Shown here piece by piece: positions 36,719-42,751 of a stretch of DNA of 49,647 nt. Under the pieces are notes generated by a model. It was given only the letters and a program-made list of their open reading frames with translations. It did not search any database and had not been told where the DNA came from. The stretch spans positions 1 to 49,647 of the forward strand of contig JABDGE010000021.1 in NCBI GenBank assembly GCA_013286235.1. The letters run 5' to 3'. The stretch's first letter is position 1. Each line of letters opens with the position of its first letter. This stretch comes from Bacteroidota bacterium. Its GTDB lineage: Bacteria; Bacteroidota; Bacteroidia; Sphingobacteriales; Sphingobacteriaceae. A program made the translations under genes and the position numbers.

Positions 36719-36768
36719 GATGGACAAATTGTCGAAAAGAGAAAGAATTGGACAGTTTGTCCATCTTT
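36719..36768 (+). terminator. Hairpin terminator after proA
   Basis: GATGGACAAA (36719-36728) pairs perfectly with TTTGTCCATC (36756-36765), followed by a short T-rich run. The loop is about 27 nt with some internal pairing. Confidence 0.6.
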
Positions 36769-36769
36769 C

Positions 36770-37040
36770 TTTGCTCTTGATTCTTGACTCTTGATTCTAA
36801 AACTAGGCTCTACCTTTCGCCACCTCTTCTTTCCTGCTCTTGGTTCTTACTCCTGCTACTGCCACTGCTACTTCCTTTCTTGCTCTTGGTTCTTGGTTCT
36901 TAACTCTTGATTCTAAAACTAGGCTCTACCTTTCGCCACCTCTTCTTTCCTGCTCTTGGTTCTTCCTCCTGCTACTGCTACTGCCACTGCTACTTCCTTT
37001 CTGGCTCTTGGTTCTTGACTCTTGATTCTAAAACTTTGCT
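36770..37040. repeat. Duplicated word-repeat block between proA and the 30-aa gene
   Basis: No gene. Words such as CTTGATTCT, GGTTCTTGACTC and CTGCTACTGCCACTGCTACTTCC recur. A 62-bp segment at 36787-36848 is repeated exactly at 36903-36964, 116 bp apart. The same words occur at 30935-31075. Confidence 0.85.
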
Positions 37041-37074
37041 AAAACAAAAAAGGTGTACAATCTAATTGTACACC
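37041..37074 (-). terminator. Intrinsic terminator of the 30-aa protein gene
   Basis: GGTGTACAAT (37052-37061), loop of 3, ATTGTACACC (37065-37074) is a perfect 10-bp stem. On the minus strand it is followed by TTTTTTGTTTT. It lies 26 nt after the stop codon at 37101. Confidence 0.85.
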
Positions 37075-37100
37075 CTTTCTCTGCATCACAATTCGTTAAA

Positions 37101-37193
37101 TTACTTGATCAGGAAATCTGCTACAGCAACAAAACAAATCAGCGCCAAAATTACTGCTTGTAACTTCTGTTCTAACGTTAAACGGGCAATCAT
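37101..37193 (-). CDS. 30-residue single-span membrane protein
   Basis: A 31-codon frame (ATG at 37193, TAA at 37103-37101) encoding MIARLTLEQK followed by a hydrophobic helix of ~16 residues (QAVILALICFVAVADF) and ending in ADFLIK. It is a predicted inner-membrane microprotein with a positively charged N-terminus and a helix with one Cys. It has a Bacteroidota promoter of correct spacing 24 nt upstream and a perfect terminator 26 nt downstream, so the whole unit is about 180 bp. No family is recognised and no ribosome-binding site is evident, as is usual here. It sits alone within repeat DNA. Confidence 0.7.
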   Translation of the reverse strand: MIARLTLEQKLQAVILALICFVAVADFLIK

Positions 37194-37216
37194 CTATTTT
37201 AATTAATTAAGGTTAA

Positions 37217-37246
37217 CAAATTTATACTGTAAAAGCTACGTTACAA
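37217..37246 (-). promoter_or_regulatory. Promoter of the 30-aa protein gene
   Basis: On the minus strand TTG (37246-37244), a 19-nt spacer and TAAATTTG (37224-37217) match the Bacteroidota consensus TTG-N19-TAnnTTTG in both boxes. The predicted start lies about 17 nt before the ATG. Confidence 0.75.
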
Positions 37247-37540
37247 TGGATTTAATGATTTTTACGAAAATATTAAGAGATTGGTTCGATTTTTTTATAA
37301 TAGTCAATCGTACATTTATTCCTTCATCATTTTGTTATTAAATCCGCTTAAAAACAGCGCGTTAAAGTCAAAAAGAGGGTTAAAACCTGTCCGCTAAATG
37401 GGGGATTTTCCCACATTTCTGCGCGGTCATACGGTTTTCACAAAATCATCCTGCCTCCTGCTATTCCCGGTGCTGTTCAATCTCTTCCAAATTGCCCCGG
37501 CCGTTTTACCGAAACTTCAGTCGCAACTTCTTTGGAACAT
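37247..37540. other. Spacer between microprotein promoter and octamer array
   Basis: AT-rich from 37247 to 37380, then moderate. No gene, no hairpin of note. A plus-strand frame from 37398 exists only because it runs into the stop-free octamer array. Confidence 0.5.
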
Positions 37541-37724
37541 CCGACTTCCCAACTTCCCGACTTCCCAACTTCCGGACTTTCGGACTTTCGGACTTCCCGA
37601 CTTCCGGACTTCCCAACTTCCGGACTTCCCAACTTCCCAACTTTCCAACTTCCGGACTTTCGGACTTCCCGACTTCCGGACTTCCCAACTTCCGGACTTT
37701 CGGACTTTCGGACTTCCCGACTTC
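37541..37724. repeat. 23-unit octamer array before mnmA
   Basis: Twenty-three tandem octamers with no gaps. Only three unit types occur: CCGACTTC, CCAACTT(C/T) and CGGACTT(C/T). The five-unit block CCAACTTC-CGGACTTT-CGGACTTT-CGGACTTC-CCGACTTC appears twice (units 4-8 and 19-23). No octamer variant makes a stop codon in any frame, so spurious long frames cross the array on both strands. Confidence 0.9.
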
Positions 37725-37781
37725 CCGGCATATTTTACCTTAACCTGACCTCAGGCGGATTAAGCCGGCGTTAAAAAAGGC

Positions 37782-37789
37782 TATCTTTG
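37782..37789 (+). promoter_or_regulatory. -7 box TATCTTTG at the mnmA start
   Basis: TATCTTTG ends 6 nt before the mnmA ATG, a leaderless-type layout like those of aroQ, ribD, the AraC gene and ddl. Confidence 0.5.
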
Positions 37790-37795
37790 CGGCCA

Positions 37796-38884
37796 ATGAG
37801 CAAGCATGGCAGGATATTAGTGGCGATGAGCGGCGGGGTCGACAGCTCCGTTGCGGCCGTAATGCTGCACGAACAGGGCTACGAGGTGATCGGTTTGACG
37901 ATGAAAACCTGGGACTACGCATCCTCCGGCACCAGCTCAAAAGAAACCGGCTGCTGCAGCCTTGATAGCATCAACGATGCGCGTTCCCTTGCTGTTGGAT
38001 ACGGCTTCCCGCACTATATCCTCGACATTCGAAGTGAATTCGGCGATTTTGTGATCGATAATTTCGTGGATGAATACCTGGCAGGACGCACCCCGAATCC
38101 CTGTGTGCTTTGCAACACGCACATCAAATGGGAGGCGCTGCTCAAGCGCGCTGATAAACTGGATTGTGAATATATCGCCACGGGCCATTACGCCAATATC
38201 CGTTTGGAAGAAAACGGCCGTTATGTGATCTCAAAAGGCAGGGACGAAAACAAAGACCAGTCGTATGTACTTTGGGGGGTATCGCAAAAGAATCTTTCGC
38301 GCACTAAATTTCCGTTGGGCAGCTTCTCCAAGCCCGAAATACGGCAAATGGCCCTGGAAATGGGACAGGTTGAACTCGCCAATAAAAGCGAAAGCTATGA
38401 AATATGCTTCGTGCCCGACAATGACTACCGCGCCTTTTTACGGCACAAGGTTGAAGACCTGGAAGAACGCGTGGCCGGCGGCAATTTTGTTTTAACAGAT
38501 GGCACCGTAGTAGGCAAGCACGAGGGATATCCATTTTACACTATCGGTCAGCGAAGGGGCCTGGGCATTGCGCTGGGCCATCCAATGTTCGTAACCGGCA
38601 TTCATCCCGAAACCAATACCGTAGTATTGGGAACAGCGGATGAGTTGGACCGTAAAGAAGCCTGGGTGAAAAACCTGAACCTGATAAAATACGAAAGCAT
38701 TTTGCAGCCCATGGAGGCCCTCACCAAAATACGCTATAAGGATGCAGGCACCCAAAGCACCATCGTACAGATGGGTGAGCACATGAAGGTTGCCTTTCAT
38801 CACTCGGTTGCCGGCATTGCCCCCGGCCAGTCCGCCGTTTTTTACGAAGGCAACGACCTGCTCGGCGGCGGCTTTTTGATGTGA
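37796..38884 (+). CDS. mnmA: tRNA 2-thiouridine(34) synthase MnmA
   Basis: Adds sulfur to U34 of Glu, Gln and Lys tRNAs. The start at ATG 37796 (MSKHGRILVAMSGGVDSS) is preferred; a TTG three codons upstream lies within the -7 box. The protein has 362 aa. ATP-binding is SGGVDSSVAAVML. Catalytic cysteines are in NPCVLCN and in ESYEICFVPD. DENKDQSYVLWGV and GQRRGLGIALGHPMFVTGI are family blocks. The C-terminus is the beta-barrel with VAFHHSVAGIAPGQSAVFY. Confidence 0.95.
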   Translation: MSKHGRILVAMSGGVDSSVAAVMLHEQGYEVIGLTMKTWDYASSGTSSKETGCCSLDSINDARSLAVGYGFPHYILDIRSEFGDFVIDNFVDEYLAGRTPNPCVLCNTHIKWEALLKRADKLDCEYIATGHYANIRLEENGRYVISKGRDENKDQSYVLWGVSQKNLSRTKFPLGSFSKPEIRQMALEMGQVELANKSESYEICFVPDNDYRAFLRHKVEDLEERVAGGNFVLTDGTVVGKHEGYPFYTIGQRRGLGIALGHPMFVTGIHPETNTVVLGTADELDRKEAWVKNLNLIKYESILQPMEALTKIRYKDAGTQSTIVQMGEHMKVAFHHSVAGIAPGQSAVFYEGNDLLGGGFLM

Positions 38885-39013
38885 TGTAGTCCACTTAAGG
38901 CAAGTCAACCCCACTTTTTAAGGAGAGGGCGGCGCTGAATGCATTTAAGCCAATTCCACAAAACAAATCATAAAATCCGCCTGATCCTAAAAATCTTAGT
39001 CCATATTTGCACA

Positions 39014-39433
39014 ATGGAATCACCCAATTACTCCACCTTCGAAACCGAATTCCGCGTTCGCCCCGACGATATCGATATGTTCCAGCACGTCCATAACAGC
39101 AAATATTTTGATTATGTACTGGCTGCGCGTTACGACCAAATGGAACGCTGCTACGGCATGGCCATGGAGAAATTTATGGAACGTGGCTACGGCTGGGTAG
39201 TGCGCACCGCCCACGTGGACTATAAACGGGCCCTTACCATGGGCGATTACTTCATCGTTAAAACCGGCATCGACAGTATTGATGAAAAAGGCTGCCGGGT
39301 AAAATTCGAAATTACCAACAAAGGCACCGGCAAGTTGTCATGCGACGGATGGTTCGATTATACCATGATCGATATGGCAACTGGACGTGGGGCAAAGATA
39401 CCGGAGGATGTTATTGAGCATTATAGGATTTAG
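39014..39433 (+). CDS. Acyl-CoA thioesterase (4HBT, hotdog fold)
   Basis: Hotdog-fold thioesterase acting on acyl-CoA, 139 aa from ATG 39014 (MESPNYSTFETEFRVRPDD); the upstream ATG at 38939 gives a non-conserved leader. DIDMFQHVHNSKYFDYVLAARY is the 4HBT/YbgC-type motif with the catalytic acid. VVRTAHVDYKRALTMGDYF and the terminal WFDYTMIDMATGRGAKIPEDVIEHY complete it. A near box CATATTTG (39002-39009) sits 4 nt before the ATG. The last 60 bp of this gene have a diverged copy at 39972-40031, downstream of the DMP19 gene. Confidence 0.88.
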   Translation: MESPNYSTFETEFRVRPDDIDMFQHVHNSKYFDYVLAARYDQMERCYGMAMEKFMERGYGWVVRTAHVDYKRALTMGDYFIVKTGIDSIDEKGCRVKFEITNKGTGKLSCDGWFDYTMIDMATGRGAKIPEDVIEHYRI

Positions 39434-39439
39434 ATAAAT

Positions 39440-39958
39440 ATGGAGGCATTTACTATTTTCGACAAAAACAATCATCTTCAGCCGGATTTTAGCAAAACTG
39501 AGTTTGAAACACTTCACAGTTGGGATCTCGGGTGGGAACTTTTATCTGTTATTAATATAGCAAATTCGCAGGACGAGGACCAGGCGCTTTCGCGAAGGTT
39601 TTCTCCGGGGCAAAAAGCATTATATTTTTTTTGGTACCTGGATGGGCAGGTAACCAATGGTGGTTTTGTTCAATTTTATTGGAACGGCTATAGAAACTAC
39701 CTCCCTACCATTCAAAACGGACTAATAATAATTGGTGATACCGAGTTGGTAAAGCTTATTCACGAAGCCGATGAGAAATATGTTCAAAAAAGGGAACTTT
39801 TCACTCAGCAGAAAAGAAAAAATGATTGGAGCCCAATTTATAAACAGGAATTATTTGACGAATACGACAATAGATATTACCATATCCACGACAACACAAT
39901 GGCTCTCATTGAAAAATACGCAAGAGCAAACCCCGAAGAGTTTGTGAGATTTAAATAA
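39440..39958 (+). CDS. DMP19/DUF4375 family protein
   Basis: A 172-aa cytoplasmic protein of the DMP19 family, whose founder mimics DNA in Neisseria; bacterial relatives are mostly uncharacterised. The diagnostic part is FFWYLDGQVTNGGFVQFYWNGYRNYLP at about 60-90. The rest is helical and acidic: NGLIIIGDTELVKLIHEADEKY and DEYDNRYYHIHDNTMALI. It begins 6 nt after the thioesterase stop, so the two are probably co-transcribed. G+C is lower than in the thioesterase. The relic of a thioesterase end just downstream suggests that this gene arrived by insertion. Confidence 0.8.
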   Translation: MEAFTIFDKNNHLQPDFSKTEFETLHSWDLGWELLSVINIANSQDEDQALSRRFSPGQKALYFFWYLDGQVTNGGFVQFYWNGYRNYLPTIQNGLIIIGDTELVKLIHEADEKYVQKRELFTQQKRKNDWSPIYKQELFDEYDNRYYHIHDNTMALIEKYARANPEEFVRFK

Positions 39959-39971
39959 GTTGGTTAACAAC

Positions 39972-40031
39972 TGGTTTGATTATAACATGATAGATATGGC
40001 AACCGATCGCGTGGCTAAATTCCCGCAGGAT
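39972..40031 (+). pseudogene. Relic of a thioesterase 3' end
   Basis: Reads WFDYNMIDMATDRVAKFPQD, aligned without gaps to WFDYTMIDMATGRGAKIPED of the thioesterase (39350-39409): 47 of 60 bases and 15 of 20 residues are the same. No coding region precedes it, since the DMP19 stop lies at 39958. A looser match (LVNN before WFDY) may extend it to 39960. Confidence 0.75.
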
Positions 40032-40080
40032 CGTCTATGTGCAAATCATTGAAATTAAAAGTCATCTGCACATCCGCACA

Positions 40081-40884
40081 TCAAATCCTGCTCGGCGCCA
40101 ATCCGTAAAGCTTTTTAAACGAAAACGAGAAGTGCGACAAATCCTCAAACCCTACATCCAGATAAACATCCGAAGGCGCTTTGCCTTTCTCTTTGATCAG
40201 GTAATGCGCCTCCTGCAAACGCCTTTGCTGCAGCCAGCGGCTTGGTGTAATATGGAACAGTTTTTCAAAATCACGCTTAAAGGTCGCCAGGCTGCGGCCG
40301 GTTAAATAGGCAAAACGATTCAGGTCCACGTTGAAATGAAAGTTTTTATTCATAAAAGCCTCGAGGTCTATTTTGCCTGGTTCGCTGAAATCAAACAAAA
40401 CGTCCTTTAATTCGGGGTTTACTTTAAGTATTAGCAGTATGGCCTCCTTTTGCTTGTTGGCGATCAAGTCTTCGTTGCCCGCCTGTTCAATGTGCAAATA
40501 GGGTATCAGCGAATCCATATAACTTTTGTAAAGCGCATCGGGCTTCAGTCGAAGAATGGCCTCGCCATTAGTATGTTTTTCGGCATTGCAGCCAAATTCC
40601 AAACTGAAATTGCGAAGGGTCTCCTGGTCGAGCGCAACCGACAATGATTTGAACTCCCCTCCCACTGGCGGCAGTTTTAAAAACTTCATCAGGTGGTTCC
40701 GTTTGCTAAACCTGAAATCCCCTTCGTTAAACAAATATTCCCGGGTACCGTCATTGGTTGTCATCGTTCCGGCAACCTGGTAACTAAACCTATGCTCCGG
40801 TACAAACTGCTCCCCTTCCCTGCTACGGGCAAAGTAGCAGGAATAAGCTATAGCCGGCCTCACTTTATTTTTTTGTGGCAACAT
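40081..40884 (-). CDS. AraC-family transcriptional regulator
   Basis: A 267-aa regulator. The N-terminal part (about 1-150) is a cupin-like sensing domain as found in Bacteroidota AraC proteins (FNEGDFRFSKRNHLMKF). The C-terminal DNA-binding domain (about 165-265) has two helix-turn-helix units: VDLNRFAYLTGRSLATFKRDFEKLF and DVYLDVGFEDLSHFSFSFKKLYGLAPS. Ligand and target are unknown. The same-strand SDR gene lies about 630 bp upstream, and AraC-SDR neighbours are common, so it may control the SDR (inference). Confidence 0.88.
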   Translation of the reverse strand: MLPQKNKVRPAIAYSCYFARSREGEQFVPEHRFSYQVAGTMTTNDGTREYLFNEGDFRFSKRNHLMKFLKLPPVGGEFKSLSVALDQETLRNFSLEFGCNAEKHTNGEAILRLKPDALYKSYMDSLIPYLHIEQAGNEDLIANKQKEAILLILKVNPELKDVLFDFSEPGKIDLEAFMNKNFHFNVDLNRFAYLTGRSLATFKRDFEKLFHITPSRWLQQRRLQEAHYLIKEKGKAPSDVYLDVGFEDLSHFSFSFKKLYGLAPSRI

Positions 40885-40888
40885 TGTT

Positions 40889-40896
40889 CAAATCTA
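40889..40896 (-). promoter_or_regulatory. -7 box TAGATTTG at the AraC gene start
   Basis: On the minus strand TAGATTTG ends 4 nt before the ATG at 40884, predicting a leaderless transcript. Confidence 0.5.
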
Positions 40897-41127
40897 CTGC
40901 TTCTATGTGAATCTCCGCTCGTTGGGGTCCAAATGAAATTGCCGGACCAGGCTTATGATCATTTCTTTTCCTAAGGCAAACGCATTTAAATAATGGGCTT
41001 GCGCGGATGGTACCCTGGAGAGATATGTATTAGTTATCGAATACTATTTAATTAAATTTATAACGAAAACTACTGTTATTCACATACTTGTGTTTTGAAA
41101 ATGGCCCGTGAAGCGGTTCCCCTCCTG

Positions 41128-41279
41128 AGAGTAATGGCACTAACTTAATTAAAAAACGCAAGACGAATTAATAACGAATAATGAATTTCGAATGTCCAAT
41201 ATCGAAGTTTGAACTTCATCATTCGACATTCAGCGTTCGATATTCGATATTAAATCCGTTAAGTTAGTGCCATTACTCT
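41128..41279. mobile_element. MITE-like element with 21-bp terminal inverted repeats
   Basis: AGAGTAATGGCACTAACTTAA-type ends at 41128-41148 and 41259-41279 are exact inverse copies over 21 bp. The 110-bp interior is AT-rich and itself palindromic (GAAGTTTGAACTTC; GAATGTC...GACATTC). Outside, TTCCCCTCCTG on the left and TGAGAGGGGCAGGGG on the right would join into CCCCTCCTGAGAGGGG if the element and one TG were removed, which looks like insertion into a C/G hairpin with a TG duplication. No coding sequence. Confidence 0.55.
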
Positions 41280-41517
41280 TGAGAGGGGCAGGGGTGTGTT
41301 CCTGTGGGTTTTACGAGGAATTTCTTTCCGGCCGCAAACTTTTGTCTGTAGACAATGCCCTTGTTTACCAGGAAACACGCCCATAATAATCTAACGACTT
41401 TGGTATGTCCATCAAAAGAATTGATTATACCACCAGCATAACACTTCAAGCTATATAAATTCAGATGCATCTCCCCTGTTTCCTTCCCCCATCCGTTTTT
41501 AGTTCATCGGAACAATT
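41280..41517. other. Spacer with a GAGAGGGGCAGGGGTGTG motif
   Basis: The motif at about 41281-41299 resembles a C/G-rich extragenic word I recall from other Sphingobacteriaceae. The minus-strand frame here (41273-41470) has no conserved features and I do not count it as a gene. Confidence 0.4.
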
Positions 41518-42405
41518 TTATTTTTTCACGCCAAAAAACGATCTGCCTATTTCTGTCTGGGTAAAATCTTCTGCATCGTCGGCATTGGTCGAAAAACTTA
41601 CCGGGATCCATTTTTCCATTTCTTCATTTCTCAAAATATTTGCCTGTTTTATCATTCCGACGGCCTCGCTGCCCAACACCAGGTGTACCGGCGGTTCAGG
41701 GTTTTCGGCCAGCTCAACCATTACTTTGGCCGCTTTATCCGGGTCGCCCATCGGCATAAATTTATTGCCCGTAAACAGCTCTTTCCGTACGCCGACCGTT
41801 TTTTCATAACCTTCCACCTCCGGCACATAGTACATGGAGGCCGTCCCCACCCAATCGGTACGGAAGCCACCGGGTTCCACGCAGGTTACCTTGATACCCA
41901 GCGGGGCTACTTCCTTGCCAAGCGCTTCGCTGAAACCGCCCAGGCCAAATTTGGCTGCCTGGTAAATCGTTAATCCGGCATTGCCCACCCTGCCGCCTAT
42001 CGAGCTGATCTGCAAAATACGGCCCGACCGCTGTTTGCGCATATAAGGCAGCACTGCGCGGGTTATTTCTATCGGGGCGTACAAATTTGTTTCCAACTGG
42101 CTGCGCACCTGCTCATCGCTGTAAGCCTCGGTTGCTCCTATTATACCGAACCCGGCATTGTTCACCAGCACATCAATGCGTCCGAATTTTTTTATCGCAT
42201 GCTCAACCGCAGCTATAATTTGTTCCTTATCGGTAACATCCAACTGTAAAGGATAAACCTGGTCCGGGTATTTTTCCAGTAAATCTTGTAGTTGTTCAGG
42301 GTTGCGCGCCGTGGCGGCAACTTTACCACCCCCAGCGAGTACCGCATCTGTAAGGCTGCGTCCCAGTCCCCGGGTGCTGCCTGTTATAAACCAAACTTTC
42401 GACAT
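41518..42405 (-). CDS. SDR-family NAD(P)-dependent oxidoreductase
   Basis: Classical short-chain dehydrogenase/reductase, 295 aa from ATG 42405 (MSKVWFITGSTRGLG); a TTG three codons upstream is less likely. Nucleotide motif TGSTRGLG, NNAG structural motif, Ser in ISSIGG and the catalytic Tyr148/Lys152 in YQAAK are intact. VEPGGFRTDW follows. The C-terminal ~60 residues close the substrate pocket and give no clear substrate. It has a -7 box TAACTTTG (42428-42435) upstream. Confidence 0.88.
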   Translation of the reverse strand: MSKVWFITGSTRGLGRSLTDAVLAGGGKVAATARNPEQLQDLLEKYPDQVYPLQLDVTDKEQIIAAVEHAIKKFGRIDVLVNNAGFGIIGATEAYSDEQVRSQLETNLYAPIEITRAVLPYMRKQRSGRILQISSIGGRVGNAGLTIYQAAKFGLGGFSEALGKEVAPLGIKVTCVEPGGFRTDWVGTASMYYVPEVEGYEKTVGVRKELFTGNKFMPMGDPDKAAKVMVELAENPEPPVHLVLGSEAVGMIKQANILRNEEMEKWIPVSFSTNADDAEDFTQTEIGRSFFGVKK

Positions 42406-42427
42406 AATTTTCAATTTTAATTTTTAT

Positions 42428-42435
42428 CAAAGTTA
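42428..42435 (-). promoter_or_regulatory. Putative -7 box TAACTTTG for the SDR gene
   Basis: On the minus strand TAACTTTG fits TAnnTTTG, 22 nt before the ATG at 42405. Confidence 0.45.
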
Positions 42436-42590
42436 GGTTTGGTTTGACGCCGCAGCTTTGTTGAAACGTTCAAATTAGTTTGTTGAAACGTTCAATGATA
42501 AATTCGATATTGCACTATTGAACGGCACATTTTGATGACTTTCGCGTGTCCGCAAGCGCACCATCGGATGTATCATTATCATACATTCAA

Positions 42591-42654
42591 CCAATGAACT
42601 AATGAACCAATGAACCAATGAACTAATGAACCAATGAACCAATGAACCAATCAA
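42591..42654. repeat. Eight-unit octamer array (CCAATGAA/CTAATGAA)
   Basis: Eight tandem octamers, consensus C(C/T)AATGAA, the last with one change (CCAATCAA). The same family occurs at 9463-9531 and, inverted, at 30863-30900. It lies 97 bp before the S9 peptidase gene. Confidence 0.9.
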
Positions 42655-42751
42655 CCCAATTGTCACAATCCCGTTACGGCCAACATCTTGTTTAACGATA
42701 TTAAATTACGGTAATTTGAACCTGTAACTGACTATCAAGTATCAAACCCAC

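Noticed and set aside
37541..37724. Possible CRISPR array
   Set aside because: Units are 8 bp, directly abutting, with no spacers and no cas genes nearby.
37398..37748. Several overlapping long frames on both strands across the octamer array
   Set aside because: They are open only because an 8-bp unit without stop codons is repeated; the products are low-complexity and differ between frames.
41273..41470. Minus-strand frame of 65 codons beside the MITE-like element
   Set aside because: Its C-terminal part is simply the translated C/G-rich spacer motif, and no conserved features are seen.
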